This document shows positions 31,177 through 40,712 of a DNA stretch of 64,000 bases, piece after piece (positions within the stretch are counted from its first letter, which is position 1; every line of letters begins with the position of its first letter). Location of the stretch: contig NZ_CP019445.1 in NCBI RefSeq assembly GCF_001975225.1, positions 2,170,001-2,234,000 on the forward strand. The letters run 5' to 3'. The notes beneath the pieces are model-generated. The model was not told the origin of the DNA and ran no database searches. It saw nothing but the letters and a program-made list of their open reading frames with translations. The DNA comes from Kosakonia cowanii JCM 10956 = DSM 18146. GTDB taxonomy: Bacteria; Pseudomonadota; Gammaproteobacteria; Enterobacterales; Enterobacteriaceae. Made by a program: the position numbers and the translations under genes.

Positions 31177-32778
31177 ATGACTAAAGCGATTGATTTTAGC
31201 GTCGGTTACGCCTCACGCCGCGCGCCGATGATTGGCCAAAACGCGGTGGCAACGTCGCAGCCGCTGGCGGCGCAGGCCGGAATGCGTATGTTGCAGCAGG
31301 GCGGTAACGCGGTGGATGCGGCGATTGCCGCGGCGATGGCGTTAACAGTGGTAGAGCCGACCGGCTGCGGCATCGGCAGCGATGCGTTTGCCATCGTCTG
31401 GGATGGCAAAGAGCTGCACGGGTTGAACGCCTCTGGCCGCTCGCCCGCCAGCTGGCATGCGGATCTCTTTGCCGGTCTTGACGCGGTACCGGAGATTGGC
31501 TGGGATGCGGTGACGGTGCCCGGCGCGGTCTCTGGCTGGGTGGCGCTGGCGGAGCGCTTCGGCACGCTGCCGCTCACCACACTCGCGCAACCGGCAATTG
31601 AGTATGCCCGTAACGGTTTTCCCGTCTCGCCGCTGATTGGCCATCTCTGGCAGCGCGGCTATGACAAGCTGAAAGATCAGCCGGGCTTTAGCGAGTGCTT
31701 TGCCCCTGAAGGCCGGGCGCCGAAAATCGGCGAGATCTTCCGTAACCCGGCGCAGGCGCGCACGCTGGAGCTGATTGCCGAGACTAATGGTGAAGCCTTC
31801 TATCGCGGCGAGCTGGCGCAGAAGATCGCCGCCTTTGCAAAGCAGCACGGCGCGCACCTGAGCGAAGCGGATCTGGCGAATCATGAAGCCAATTGGGTCT
31901 CGCTGCTGTCGCGCGACTTTGCCGGTGGATCGGTGCAGGAGCTGCCGCCGAACGGGCAGGGGATTGCGACGCTGATTGCCCTCGGCATTCTCGAACAGTG
32001 CGATATTGGCCGTTACGATCCCGATTCGGTGCAGTCGCTGCATCTGTCGATTGAGGCGATGAAGCTGGCGCTGGCGGATCTCGATCGCTATATCGCCGAT
32101 GAAGATCACCTCGAGTTTGCCGCTGACCTGCTGCTCAGCGACAGCTACCTGAAAACCCGTGCGGCGCTGATCGACCCTGATAAAGCCTCTGACTTTGTCT
32201 ACGGTTCGCCGACGCAGAGCGGCACGGTCTATCTCTCAACGGCTGATGCCAGTGGCATGATGGTGTCGTTTATTCAGTCCAACTTTATGGGCTTTGGCTC
32301 GGGCGTGGTGGTGCCGGAGACCGGAATTAGCCTGCAAAACCGCGGCTGCGGCTTTGTGCTCGATCCGAAACACCCGAATGCGCTGGCGGGCAGTAAGCGC
32401 CCGTTCCACACCATTATTCCCGGTTTTGCGATGGGGGCAGACGGCAAGCCGCTGATGTCTTTTGGCGTTATGGGCGGGCCGATGCAGGCGCAGGGGCATA
32501 TGCAGATGGCGCTGCGCATTATGCAGCACGGGCAGAACCCGCAGGCGGCGATTGACGCTCCGCGCTGGCGCGTGGTGCGCGGGCGGGAGGTGATTGTTGA
32601 GTCGACCTTCTCGCACAATGTGATCGCTGCGCTGCGCGATCGCGGGCATCAGATTACCGTCGAGGATCCGCAGGCGGGGTACAATTTCGGCGGCGCGCAG
32701 GTGATTTACCGGATGCCGGAGGGGCAGTATGTTGCCGCCACCGAGAGCCGCAAAGATGGGCAGGCATTGGTGAGTTAA
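31177..32778 (+). CDS. Cytoplasmic gamma-glutamyltransferase-family Ntn hydrolase
   Basis: A 533-residue gamma-glutamyltransferase homologue. The two-chain Ntn proenzyme architecture is visible, with the probable nucleophile Thr350 in QSGTVYLSTADASG where autocleavage would occur, and the substrate-binding GFGSGVV (about 372-378) and FGVMGGPMQAQ elements. No signal peptide: the N-terminus MTKAIDFSVGYASRRAP is hydrophilic, so it acts in the cytoplasm on what the importer brings in. It is a second, distinct member of the family besides HpxW (31177 is not a duplicate of it). AAGGAG precedes the start. Exact substrate unknown. Confidence 0.85.
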   Translation: MTKAIDFSVGYASRRAPMIGQNAVATSQPLAAQAGMRMLQQGGNAVDAAIAAAMALTVVEPTGCGIGSDAFAIVWDGKELHGLNASGRSPASWHADLFAGLDAVPEIGWDAVTVPGAVSGWVALAERFGTLPLTTLAQPAIEYARNGFPVSPLIGHLWQRGYDKLKDQPGFSECFAPEGRAPKIGEIFRNPAQARTLELIAETNGEAFYRGELAQKIAAFAKQHGAHLSEADLANHEANWVSLLSRDFAGGSVQELPPNGQGIATLIALGILEQCDIGRYDPDSVQSLHLSIEAMKLALADLDRYIADEDHLEFAADLLLSDSYLKTRAALIDPDKASDFVYGSPTQSGTVYLSTADASGMMVSFIQSNFMGFGSGVVVPETGISLQNRGCGFVLDPKHPNALAGSKRPFHTIIPGFAMGADGKPLMSFGVMGGPMQAQGHMQMALRIMQHGQNPQAAIDAPRWRVVRGREVIVESTFSHNVIAALRDRGHQITVEDPQAGYNFGGAQVIYRMPEGQYVAATESRKDGQALVS

Positions 32779-32793
32779 GGGAGCTCCGCTCCC
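32779..32793 (+). terminator. Hairpin after the importer operon
   Basis: GGGAGC-TCC-GCTCCC immediately after the stop codon. It has no T tract, so termination strength is doubtful. Confidence 0.4.
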
Positions 32794-32816
32794 GGGCATT
32801 AATACCGCGGCACCGA

Positions 32817-32939
32817 TTGCCGGATGGCGGCATACAAACCAGCGCCGTTCCCGTAGGCCGGATAAGCGTGTAACGCGCCATCCGGCATTTTATCAGCGGT
32901 AATATTGCCGGATGGCGGCTTCGCCTTATCCGGCCTACG
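32817..32939 (+). repeat. BIME with three REP units
   Basis: REP sequences at 32817-32832 (TTGCCGGATGGCGG), 32855-32888 (TAGGCCGGATAAGC... CGCCATCCGGC) and 32905-32939 (TTGCCGGATGGCGGCTTCGC, then CTTATCCGGCCTACG) alternate in orientation. Confidence 0.88.
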
Positions 32940-32964
32940 CGGTTCCAGCTGCGACTGTTTTTCA

Positions 32965-33280
32965 TTGGGCGTCCATCTTACAGCGGTGGTGTTGAACCCC
33001 GCTGAAATCGGCGAACCGAAGCGTGAATGACAAGGTCTGGACGCCATGGATGGCGGACAGAGGCGAACCGAGACAGGGAGCGAATCCCCGTAGGGGTGAG
33101 CAAGTCGAGTCGAGCCGGCCGCAGTCAGGCACGCGGGAGGTGAGCGCAGTGCGCAGCACCGATTTCCTCGCGGGGCCGCGGGGATTGACAAGGGGGGAGC
33201 GGTCCCCCCCTTGTCCCGTTCACCGCATAAGAGGTCAATGAAACCCCACCACGTATGGTGAACGGGACCCTTCCACCAAT
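32965..33280. other. GC-rich structured intergenic element of unknown identity
   Basis: About 315 bases with no convincing gene on either strand, flanked on both sides by REP elements. Several inverted repeats are visible: CAGCGG/CCGCTG near 32982-33005; GGCGTCC (32968-32974) against GGACGCC (33041-33047); CCATGG-centred repeat at 33046-33054; ACAAGGGGGG against CCCCCCTTGT near 33188-33214; and CCCGTTCACC (33214-33223) against GGTGAACGGG (33257-33266). Between them is a GAGGCGAACCGAGACAGGGA-type purine-rich stretch. It resembles a structured RNA or a non-autonomous mobile element, but I do not recognise the family. Confidence 0.4.
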
Positions 33281-33298
33281 GCCACATGTCAGGCTCAT

Positions 33299-33333
33299 TG
33301 CCGGATGGCGCGTAAACGCTTATCCGGCCTACG
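33299..33333 (+). repeat. REP element before yafV
   Basis: TTGCCGGATGGCGCGTAAAC...GCTTATCCGGCCTACG, a complete palindromic REP at the 3' end of minus-strand yafV. Confidence 0.88.
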
Positions 33334-33335
33334 AA

Positions 33336-34106
33336 TTATTCCAGAGTAAAGGGATCGGCGTCCTGCCAGGCGGGGAACTGGGTGCGGTACTCTTTCAGCG
33401 CGGTGAGTGACATCTCGGCGTCGATGCGCGTTGCCAGGTGCGCGTCGGCGCTGGCGACGATCTCCCCCTGCGGGCTAATCACCCGGCTGTCGCCGCGGTA
33501 GTGGTGACCATTCCCATCGCTGCCAACGCGGTTACAGCCTGCCACCCAGGCCTGGTTCTCAATCGCGCGGGCCAGCAGCAGCGACTGCCAGTGCAGGGAG
33601 CGCGGCGCAGGCCAGTTAGCGACATAGAGCAGCAGATCGTACTCATCGCGGTTGCGCGACCAGACCGGAAAACGCAGGTCGTAGCAGACCAGCGGCATAA
33701 TGCGCCAGCCGCGCCACTCGAATATCACGCGCGTCTCACCCGGCTGATAGTGGTGGTGCTCATCCGCCATGCGGAAGAGATGGCGCTTATCGTAAAAATG
33801 CACTTCGCCCTGCGGCTCGACCAGCAAAAAGCGGTTCACCGCTCCGCGATCCGTTTGCAGCGCCGCGCTGCCAGCGATCAGCGCGTTAGTCTGCCGCGCT
33901 TTATCACGCATCCAGCTCACCACCTCTTCCTGCGATAACGACCGCGTGGCGGCCTCCATCGCAAAGCCGGTGGTGAACATCTCCGGCAGGACAATTACAT
34001 CGCGCCCGCTAATCCCTTCCAGTTGCACATCAAAATGGCGCAGGTTCGCCGGGCCATCCATCCACGCCAGCGGTTGTTGTAACAGCGTAATTTTTAATCC
34101 AGGCAC
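33336..34106 (-). CDS. yafV: Omega-amidase YafV
   Basis: Nitrilase-superfamily enzyme that hydrolyses alpha-ketoglutaramate or alpha-ketosuccinamate, a metabolite-repair role. It has 256 residues, as in E. coli. The Glu-Lys-Cys triad is visible as Glu42 (VLPEMFTTGFAME), Lys107 (YDKRHLFRMADEH) and Cys141 (PLVCYDLRFPVWSRN). It is upstream of fadE on the same strand in the reverse order of the map (yafV then fadE), as in E. coli. Confidence 0.93.
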   Translation of the reverse strand: MPGLKITLLQQPLAWMDGPANLRHFDVQLEGISGRDVIVLPEMFTTGFAMEAATRSLSQEEVVSWMRDKARQTNALIAGSAALQTDRGAVNRFLLVEPQGEVHFYDKRHLFRMADEHHHYQPGETRVIFEWRGWRIMPLVCYDLRFPVWSRNRDEYDLLLYVANWPAPRSLHWQSLLLARAIENQAWVAGCNRVGSDGNGHHYRGDSRVISPQGEIVASADAHLATRIDAEMSLTALKEYRTQFPAWQDADPFTLE

Positions 34107-34162
34107 AATCGCGACTCTCCATCAGACAGCATCGGCACACTGTAGCACGCCAAAAAACGAAA

Positions 34163-34190
34163 AAAACCCGCAGGGTTGCGGGTTTTGTCG
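34163..34190 (-). terminator. fadE terminator
   Basis: AAAACCCGCA/TGCGGGTTTT stem with a 4-base loop. Read on the minus strand it is followed by a TTTTTTCGTTTTTT tail, placed 30 bases after the fadE stop. Confidence 0.85.
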
Positions 34191-34215
34191 AAGGAGGAGG
34201 GGAGCCGTCAGGCGC

Positions 34216-36663
34216 TTAGGCGGCTTCGGGCTTGCGCAGCTTTTCCGGCGTGTGGATCACCGGTTGTGTCGCCAGCGCATCCGGCTCAAAGTCATCGACG
34301 TTGATGGTGCGCAGACGGCTCGCTTCCGCTTTAATCAGCAGCGCCGCTTCATCCTGGTTAATCAGCCCGCTTGCCAGCGCCTGGTTAGCCAGATCGTCCA
34401 GACGGGTAAACGGCAGATTTTTACCCAGCGATTTACAGATGCGCTGATGGATCGGGTCGGCAGCCATTACATCAACCAGCGCCTCTTCCAGCAGCCCGAC
34501 CGGGTTGTGCTCGCTCGGGGTCAGGTATTGACCGCGACCGATGCGCGAACGGGTAGCGTTTGGCGTTTGCAGGATCTTCGCCACTTTATGATCAAGCCTG
34601 TCGGACGGCGCACGGTAGTGGCGGCCGGTCGGGAAGATGACAAAGCTCATCATGCCCGCGACGAGACGGTTCGGGAAGTTCTCCAGCAGGTCGACCATCG
34701 CTTGCTCAGCCTGATAGAGCGCATCCTGCACGCCCCAGTGCACCAGCGGCAGATCTGCTTCCTGGCGACCTTCATCGTCGTAGCGCTTCAGCACCGCCGA
34801 GGCGAGGAACAGTTGGCTTAACACATCACCCAGACGGGCGGAGATGCGTTCGCGGCGTTTCAGGCTACCGCCGAGCACTGCCATTGAGATATCCGACAGC
34901 AGCGCCAGGTTGGCACTCAGGCGGTTCAGGTGTTGGTAGTAACGTTTAGTGGCATCCCCGGTCGGTGAGGCGCTGGTTAAACCGCGCGTCAGGCCGAGCC
35001 ACAGGCTGCGCATCTCATTACTGCCGACATGGCCGATATGTTTAAACAGCAGCTTATCGAACGCATCAACGTCGTTGTTCTGCGCGGCGGCCATCTCTTC
35101 CAGTACATACGGATGGCAGCGAATTGCCCCCTGACCGAAGATCATCATCGTACGGGTGAGGATGTTAGCGCCCTCAACGGTGATGGCGATCGGCGCGCCC
35201 TGGTAAGCACGGGCGAGGAAGTTGCCTTCGCCGAGCATAATGCCTTTACCGCCGGCAATATCCATCGCATCGATGATTGCCTGCTGACCACGGTGGGTAC
35301 AGTGATATTTCACAATCGCCGACAGCACCGCCGGTTTTTCGCCGAGCATAATGCCGTAGGTGATCAGCGACGCCGCGGCGTCCATCACATAGGCGTTACC
35401 GGCAATACGCGCCAACGGCTCTTCGATACCTTCCATCTTGCCAATCGCCACTTTGAACTGACGGCGAATGTGGGCGTAGGCACCAATGCCCAGCGCGACC
35501 GATTTCACGCCGCCCGTTGAGTTGGAGGGCAGGGTGATGCCGCGACCAACGGAGAGACACTCCACCAGCATACGCCAGCCCTGACCGGCCATTTTCGGGC
35601 CGCCGATGATGTAATCAATCGGTACAAAGATATCTTTTCCGCGCGTCGGGCCGTTCTGGAACGGAACGTTAAGCGGGAAGTGACGACGACCAATCTCCAC
35701 GCCCGGCGTCGAGGTCGGGATCAGCGCACAGGTAATGCCCAACTCTTCCGCGCCGCCCAGCAGTTTGTCCGGGTCGGAGAGTTTAAATGCCAGGCCAAGC
35801 ACGGTGGCAATCGGCGCCAGCGTAATGTAGCGCTTGTTCCAGGTAAGACGCATGCCGAGCACCTGCTCGCCCTGCCACTCGCCCATGCAGACCACGCCGG
35901 TATCGGGAATAGCACCCGCATCGGAACCCGCTTCCGGGCTGGTCAGCGCAAAGCAGGGGATCTCTTGCCCACGCGCCAGGCGTGGCAGGTAGTGATCTTT
36001 CTGCTCCTGCGTGCCGTAGTGTTGCAGCAGTTCGCCCGGGCCTAAGGAGTTAGGCACGCCGACGGTGATCGACAGAATGCCGGAGACGCCGGAGAGTTTT
36101 TGCAGCACGCGGGATTGCGCATAGGCAGAGAACTCCAGCCCGCCGTACTCTTTTTTGATGATCATCGCGAAGAAGCGGTGCTCTTTAAGATAGGCCCACA
36201 GCTCCGGCGGCAGATCGGCCATCTCATGGGTGATCTGGAAGTCGTTCGCCATGCGGCACGCTTCTTCAACCGGGCCGTCGATAAAGGCCTGCTCTTCTGC
36301 GGTCAGGCGCGGCTGCGGGTAGTTGTGCAGCTTTTTCCAGTCCGGGTTACCGCGAAACAGATCGCCTTCCCACCAGGTGGTACCTGCGTCGATGGCCTCT
36401 TTTTCCGTGCGCGACATCGGCGGCATCACTTTGCGGAAACCGCGGAACACCGGCGCGGAGATAAAGGATTTACGCATCGGCGTGAAGTTGAGCGGCAGGA
36501 GGATAAGCGCCACCGGCACCAGCATCCAGAGAGACCAGATGCCCGCCAGCCCAAGGGCTGCGGTCCATGCCAGCAGGATCACGCTGCTGAGCAGCAGATT
36601 AACGCGGTGATAGAAGAGCACACCGAGCAGAACGAGCGTTGCGACAATACTCAAAATCATCAT
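34216..36663 (-). CDS. fadE: Acyl-CoA dehydrogenase FadE
   Basis: First enzyme of aerobic fatty-acid beta-oxidation, oxidising acyl-CoA to trans-2-enoyl-CoA. The start at 36663 gives 815 residues (814 in E. coli, which begins at the second of two adjacent ATGs). Two N-terminal membrane helices (about 1-50) anchor it. The acyl-CoA dehydrogenase core follows, with [52 protein letters not shown], and a C-terminal extension of about 250 residues specific to FadE. GAAGGGAGC lies nine bases before the start; the ORF could reach 36741 but that would read through the FadR site. Confidence 0.95.
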   Translation of the reverse strand: MMILSIVATLVLLGVLFYHRVNLLLSSVILLAWTAALGLAGIWSLWMLVPVALILLPLNFTPMRKSFISAPVFRGFRKVMPPMSRTEKEAIDAGTTWWEGDLFRGNPDWKKLHNYPQPRLTAEEQAFIDGPVEEACRMANDFQITHEMADLPPELWAYLKEHRFFAMIIKKEYGGLEFSAYAQSRVLQKLSGVSGILSITVGVPNSLGPGELLQHYGTQEQKDHYLPRLARGQEIPCFALTSPEAGSDAGAIPDTGVVCMGEWQGEQVLGMRLTWNKRYITLAPIATVLGLAFKLSDPDKLLGGAEELGITCALIPTSTPGVEIGRRHFPLNVPFQNGPTRGKDIFVPIDYIIGGPKMAGQGWRMLVECLSVGRGITLPSNSTGGVKSVALGIGAYAHIRRQFKVAIGKMEGIEEPLARIAGNAYVMDAAASLITYGIMLGEKPAVLSAIVKYHCTHRGQQAIIDAMDIAGGKGIMLGEGNFLARAYQGAPIAITVEGANILTRTMMIFGQGAIRCHPYVLEEMAAAQNNDVDAFDKLLFKHIGHVGSNEMRSLWLGLTRGLTSASPTGDATKRYYQHLNRLSANLALLSDISMAVLGGSLKRRERISARLGDVLSQLFLASAVLKRYDDEGRQEADLPLVHWGVQDALYQAEQAMVDLLENFPNRLVAGMMSFVIFPTGRHYRAPSDRLDHKVAKILQTPNATRSRIGRGQYLTPSEHNPVGLLEEALVDVMAADPIHQRICKSLGKNLPFTRLDDLANQALASGLINQDEAALLIKAEASRLRTINVDDFEPDALATQPVIHTPEKLRKPEAA

Positions 36664-36684
36664 AACGAAAAGCTCCCTTCTTGT

Positions 36685-36701
36685 AGGAGGTCTGACCACT
36701 T
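36685..36701 (-). promoter_or_regulatory. FadR operator of fadE
   Basis: On the minus strand AAGTGGTCAGACCTCCT fits the FadR consensus AACTGGTCNGACCTNTT at 15 of 16 defined positions or nearly so. It lies just upstream of the fadE start, where FadR represses in the absence of acyl-CoA. Confidence 0.88.
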
Positions 36702-36900
36702 GTGATGTATTGTTTGTAGTGGATGTCATTTCTTTTAGCAATGTGTTTACAAAATAATTACAACCTGGTTCACATTGTTGAGGTCGTTTTGCGCACGGAA
36801 AATGAAAACGGCGGCGGGAGCGGCGGCTTTAGCTTCTCGGCTGAAAGCCTATCCGGTACACTGCGCAGTGTTATTTACATTTATGCTGAAGGATATCCTC

Positions 36901-37482
36901 ATGTACCAGGATCTTATTCGTAACGAACTGAACGAAGCGGCGGAAACGCTGGCGAATTTCTTGAAAGATGAAGCCAATATTCACGCTATTCAGCGCGCGG
37001 CGGTGCTGCTGGCCGACAGCTTTAAAGCCGGTGGCAAAGTGTTGTCCTGCGGTAACGGCGGCTCGCACTGCGACGCGATGCACTTTGCGGAGGAGTTAAC
37101 CGGGCGCTACCGTGAAAACCGTCCTGGCTACCCGGCGATCGCCATCTCTGACGTCAGCCATATCTCCTGCGTCAGCAACGACTTCGGTTACGACTATGTA
37201 TTCTCCCGCTATGTGGAAGCCGTTGGCCGTGAGGGCGACGTGCTGCTGGGGATCTCCACCTCCGGTAACTCTGGCAACGTGATCAAAGCGATTGCCGCGG
37301 CGCGTGAGAAGGGGATGAAAGTGATCACCCTGACCGGTAAAGATGGCGGCAAAATGGCCGGCACCGCGGATATCGAAATTCGCGTTCCGCACTTTGGCTA
37401 TGCCGATCGCATTCAGGAGATCCATATCAAAGTGATCCATATCCTGATTCAGCTGATCGAAAAAGAGATGGTTAAGGCGTAA
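36901..37482 (+). CDS. gmhA: Sedoheptulose-7-phosphate isomerase GmhA
   Basis: First step of ADP-heptose synthesis for the lipopolysaccharide core: converts sedoheptulose-7-P to D-glycero-D-manno-heptose-7-P. It has 193 residues (192 in E. coli), a SIS-fold protein: [28 protein letters not shown] (phosphate-binding and zinc-binding region), [15 protein letters not shown] and the C-terminal [13 protein letters not shown]. The start [17 protein letters not shown] is preceded by AAGGATATCCTC; a longer in-frame ORF upstream is ignored. Divergent from fadE, as in E. coli. Confidence 0.96.
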   Translation: MYQDLIRNELNEAAETLANFLKDEANIHAIQRAAVLLADSFKAGGKVLSCGNGGSHCDAMHFAEELTGRYRENRPGYPAIAISDVSHISCVSNDFGYDYVFSRYVEAVGREGDVLLGISTSGNSGNVIKAIAAAREKGMKVITLTGKDGGKMAGTADIEIRVPHFGYADRIQEIHIKVIHILIQLIEKEMVKA

Positions 37483-37623
37483 AGCAGGCTTTTTATTTGC
37501 CCTGTTCAGCCTGGGCAGTGCTCAACGTTCCTGCGTGACTTCGCAGTTAATCGCGGCGCTGCCCGTGTCTGATGGGCGGCAACAATAACGCCTTCTCAGA
37601 TTGAGGCGGTTGTGGAGGTGACT

Positions 37624-38391
37624 ATGTGCGAACTGCTCGGGATGAGCGCTAATGTGCCGACCGATATCTGCTTTAGTTTTACCGGTCTCGTCCAGCGCGG
37701 CGGGGGAACCGGGCCGCATAAAGATGGCTGGGGTATTACCTTCTACGAAGGCAAAGGCTGTCGCACCTTCAAAGATCCGCAACCAAGCTACAACTCGCCC
37801 GTCGCCAAACTGGTGCAGGAGTACCCCATCAAGTCCTGCTCGGTGATTGCCCATATTCGCCAGGCGAACCGCGGCGAAGTGGCGCTGGAAAATACCCATC
37901 CCTTTACCCGTGAACTGTGGGGCCGCAACTGGACCTATGCCCACAACGGCCAATTAACGGGGTATAAATCTTTGCAGACCGGCAACTTCCGCCCGGTGGG
38001 GGAAACGGACAGTGAAAAAGCCTTCTGCTGGATGCTGCACAAGCTGACGCAGCGCTACCCGCGCACGCCGGGCAATATGGGGGCGGTGTTTAAGTATATT
38101 GCGACGCTGGCGCTGGAGCTGCGTGAGAAGGGCGTGTTCAATATGCTGCTGTCGGACGGGCGCTATGTGATGGCGTTCTGCTCCACCAATCTCTTCTGCA
38201 TTACCCGCCGCGCGCCGTTTGGCGTGGCGAAGCTGCTGGATCAGGATGTGGAGATTGATTTTCAGCGTGAGACCACACCGAATGATGTGGTCACCGTGAT
38301 TGCGACGCAGCCGTTAACGGCAAACGAAACCTGGCACAAGATTATGCCAGGCGAGTGGGCGTTATTTTGCCTCGGTGAGCGTATAGTTTGA
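37624..38391 (+). CDS. yafJ: Class II glutamine amidotransferase-like YafJ
   Basis: A 255-residue stand-alone class II (Ntn) amidotransferase domain; the nucleophile cysteine is residue 2 after Met ([14 protein letters not shown]), so the initiator must be cleaved. Conserved [15 protein letters not shown] and AHNGQL elements match the GATase-II fold. Its biological acceptor is unknown. GTGGAGGTGACT precedes the ATG. Its 3' end overlaps convergent yafK by 30 bases. Confidence 0.92.
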   Translation: MCELLGMSANVPTDICFSFTGLVQRGGGTGPHKDGWGITFYEGKGCRTFKDPQPSYNSPVAKLVQEYPIKSCSVIAHIRQANRGEVALENTHPFTRELWGRNWTYAHNGQLTGYKSLQTGNFRPVGETDSEKAFCWMLHKLTQRYPRTPGNMGAVFKYIATLALELREKGVFNMLLSDGRYVMAFCSTNLFCITRRAPFGVAKLLDQDVEIDFQRETTPNDVVTVIATQPLTANETWHKIMPGEWALFCLGERIV

Positions 38392-39099
38392 CGCCAGCTG
38401 CGGCTGCACGGAGGTAGCCAGCGGCTTGCTGACCACGTAGCGTCCATCCACCACGGCGACAATCGGCGGCTGGTGGGTGGCCGCGAAGTAGTCATACCCC
38501 GGCTTCAACTGCTTCCAGAAATCCGCGTAGGTCGAATATTTGTGACGCTGCATGTTCGCATCGGTCATGCGGAACGGATAGATATTCACCTGCACGCTCG
38601 GCTGGCCGAAAATCAGCGCTGCGGTAACAAACTGGAAGATCTCATCAATGCCGGTATCCGTCATGGCGTAGCAGCCGATGGAGACGCAGGCACCGTGAAT
38701 CATCAGGTATTTGCCTTCATAACCGTGGGCGCGGTCAAAGTTGTTCGGAAAGCCAATATTGATAGCCTTATAGAAACGGCTGTCCGGCTTAAGCTGGCTG
38801 CGCTGTACCGAATAGAACCCCTCCGGGCTTTTAAAATCGCCCTGACGGCGTTTAGGCCCAAGGCCGCCGGAGTAGTTGCAGATTTTATAGCTGTCGAGCA
38901 GCTGATACTGTTCGCCCATCTTGACGTAGAGATCAAGGGTGCGCTCTTCTTTGAAGATCTGAATATAGACCGGTGACCCCATCAACTGCTGTTTAAAATC
39001 TTTGCTTACCGGCTTAGTGGCACTGTTGCTGCCAACCAGGCCAGCAAAGGAGACGCACGGGATCAGAAGCATCGCAATGAACAATGCGATTTTGCGCAT
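38362..39099 (-). CDS. yafK: YafK/DpaA, L,D-transpeptidase-family murein amidase
   Basis: A 245-residue exported protein of the YkuD (L,D-transpeptidase) family. In E. coli YafK was named LdtF and then DpaA because it removes Braun lipoprotein from peptidoglycan. Signal peptide about 1-20 ([18 protein letters not shown]). The catalytic region is [28 protein letters not shown], with the HxxC-type His and Cys. The start at 39099 gives the E. coli-like N-terminus MRKIALF; the longer ORF has no better start. The catalytic Cys is intact. It overlaps the yafJ 3' end by 30 bases. Confidence 0.9.
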   Translation of the reverse strand: MRKIALFIAMLLIPCVSFAGLVGSNSATKPVSKDFKQQLMGSPVYIQIFKEERTLDLYVKMGEQYQLLDSYKICNYSGGLGPKRRQGDFKSPEGFYSVQRSQLKPDSRFYKAINIGFPNNFDRAHGYEGKYLMIHGACVSIGCYAMTDTGIDEIFQFVTAALIFGQPSVQVNIYPFRMTDANMQRHKYSTYADFWKQLKPGYDYFAATHQPPIVAVVDGRYVVSKPLATSVQPQLASNYTLTEAK

Positions 39100-39449
39100 A
39101 CAACGTGTTTCCTTGATAAAACGGATACGACTTTGCCAGAACGGCAAAAGATGCCCAGAATTCGGACAATTCTGTTTTGAGCGCTAACCTTAGCACTCCG
39201 ACATTTTTTCGCAAGCCCCGAATAGCGGTGATTCCGCGCCCGTCGATCCTGTTGATTGTCTTTTCGCCATCGCACAAAAAGTGTTCTGTTTTTCCTTTCA
39301 ACCACCTGCGCAATTTGGCGACGGCTATTATGAAAGTAAATGCTGAGAATTAAACAGCAGATTGCCCTCTTTTCGGCGGTTTCTCGGCTGGCTTCTCATT
39401 TCGCTGGAACGTGCTGTATACTTATCCAGTGTTCTGTGAGGGTGTACGC
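39100..39449 (+). other. yafK-dinB divergent region
   Basis: A 350-base gap without a gene. It contains two small inverted repeats (TTTGCC-AGAAC-GGCAAA near 39132-39148 and AGAATT-CGGAC-AATTCT near 39156-39172) upstream of yafK and the LexA box of dinB. E. coli K-12 carries dinJ-yafQ and other genes at this point; here there is nothing of that kind. Confidence 0.6.
39414..39429 (+). promoter_or_regulatory. LexA (SOS) box of dinB
   Basis: CTGTATACTTATCCAG matches CTGT-N8-ACAG apart from the final half-site change (CCAG). It corresponds to the E. coli dinB SOS box and lies 21 bases before the start codon. Confidence 0.9.
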
Positions 39450-40505
39450 ATGCGCAAAATCATACATGTCGATATGGACTGCTTTTTCGCGGCGGTAGAG
39501 ATGCGCGACAACCCGGCCCTGCGCGACATTCCGATTGCCATTGGTGGCAGCCGCGTGCAGCGCGGCGTCATCAGCACCGCCAACTACCCGGCGCGAAAAT
39601 ATGGCGTGCGCAGCGCGATGCCAACCGGAATGGCGCTAAAACTTTGCCCGCACCTCACGCTGTTACCTGGCCGTTTCGACGCCTATAAAGAAGCCTCCCG
39701 CCAGATCCGCGACATCTTCTCGCGCTACACCTCACTGATTGAACCCCTGTCGCTGGATGAAGCCTATCTTGATGTTACCGACAGCCCGCACTGCTACGGC
39801 TCTGCAACGCTGATGGCGCAGGAGATCCGCCAGACCATCTTTAATGAGACGCAGCTTACCGCCTCGGCGGGCATCGCGCCGGTGAAGTTCCTCGCTAAAA
39901 TCGCCTCCGATCTCAATAAGCCCGACGGGCAATATGTGATTACCCCTGCGGAAGTGCCGGCCTTTCTGCGCACGCTGCCGCTGAGCAAAATCCCCGGCGT
40001 CGGCAAAGTCTCAGCGGCCAAGCTGGAGACCCTTGGGCTGCGCACCTGTGAGGATGTGCAGAGGAGCGATCTCGCCATGCTGCTTAAGCGGTTTGGCAAG
40101 TTTGGCCGCGTATTATGGGAGCGCAGCCAGGGGATCGATGAGCGGGAGATCAGCAGCGAGCGGCTGCGAAAATCGGTCGGCGTTGAGCGCACGCTGGTGG
40201 AGGATATTCATCAGTGGGAGGAGTGCGAGGCGATTATCGAGCGGCTCTACCCGGAGCTTGAGCGGCGGCTTTCGGTGGTAAAACCGGATCTGCGCATCGC
40301 CCGCCAGGGAGTGAAACTGAAGTTCAACGACTTTCAGCAGACCACCCAGGAGCATGTCTGGCCGTGTCTGAATAAAGAGGATCTGCTCGCCACTGCGCGT
40401 CAGGCATGGGATGAGCGACGCGGCGGGCGCGGCGTGCGGCTGGTTGGCCTGCACGTCACACTGCTCGATCCGCAGCTTGAGCGCCAGCTGGTGCTCGGGC
40501 TGTAA
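39450..40505 (+). CDS. dinB: DNA polymerase IV
   Basis: Y-family translesion polymerase induced in the SOS response. It has 351 residues, as in E. coli. Palm residues include the [13 protein letters not shown] motif (Asp8) and SLDEAYLD (Asp103/Glu104), then the helix-hairpin-helix thumb ([14 protein letters not shown]). The C-terminal clamp-binding peptide QLVLGL is intact. The ATG at 39450 gives the family N-terminus [10 protein letters not shown]. Next downstream comes the rtcB2-prfH operon rather than yafNOP as in K-12. Confidence 0.96.
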   Translation: MRKIIHVDMDCFFAAVEMRDNPALRDIPIAIGGSRVQRGVISTANYPARKYGVRSAMPTGMALKLCPHLTLLPGRFDAYKEASRQIRDIFSRYTSLIEPLSLDEAYLDVTDSPHCYGSATLMAQEIRQTIFNETQLTASAGIAPVKFLAKIASDLNKPDGQYVITPAEVPAFLRTLPLSKIPGVGKVSAAKLETLGLRTCEDVQRSDLAMLLKRFGKFGRVLWERSQGIDEREISSERLRKSVGVERTLVEDIHQWEECEAIIERLYPELERRLSVVKPDLRIARQGVKLKFNDFQQTTQEHVWPCLNKEDLLATARQAWDERRGGRGVRLVGLHVTLLDPQLERQLVLGL

Positions 40506-40597
40506 CCCTACCAGAATTTGCGGTGGTAATTTCCCGCCCGCTTCTTTATCATCCCCGGCGTTTATTCATTCCCTATTAACTGCAAAGGAGGTTCACC

Positions 40598-40645
40598 ATG
40601 ACACACCATGCCCTGATTTCTCTTTGCAGACCTCTCCAGGCTTAA
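40598..40645 (+). CDS. Short leader ORF before rtcB2-prfH
   Basis: Fifteen codons, MTHHALISLCRPLQA, preceded by AAAGGAGGTTCACC. The eight bases AAGGAGGT are fully complementary to the 16S anti-Shine-Dalgarno, and the spacing is five to six bases. It ends in TAA, 67 bases before the rtcB2 ATG. No homology is recognised; its length and position are those of a leader peptide. Translation is inferred from the very strong signal only. Confidence 0.5.
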   Translation: MTHHALISLCRPLQA

Positions 40646-40677
40646 TTCTTCAAAAACTTGCCCCTGGTTTCGTCTGC
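40626..40677 (+). promoter_or_regulatory. Stem-loop spanning the leader ORF end
   Basis: GCAGAC (40626-40631) pairs with GTCTGC (40672-40677), and inside it CCAGG (40636-40640) pairs with CCTGG (40663-40667). The left arms lie in the last codons of the leader ORF, so translating ribosomes would open the stem. A T-rich stretch (TTCCTTTTATTT) follows. Confidence 0.5.
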
Positions 40678-40712
40678 CAATTCCTTTTATTTCTCTACAT
40701 ATGGATTGGTAT

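Noticed and set aside
32799..33287. 162-codon minus-strand ORF through the structured element
   Set aside because: It runs across REP palindromes, has a weak start, and its composition follows the GC-rich inverted repeats; kept as non-coding element.
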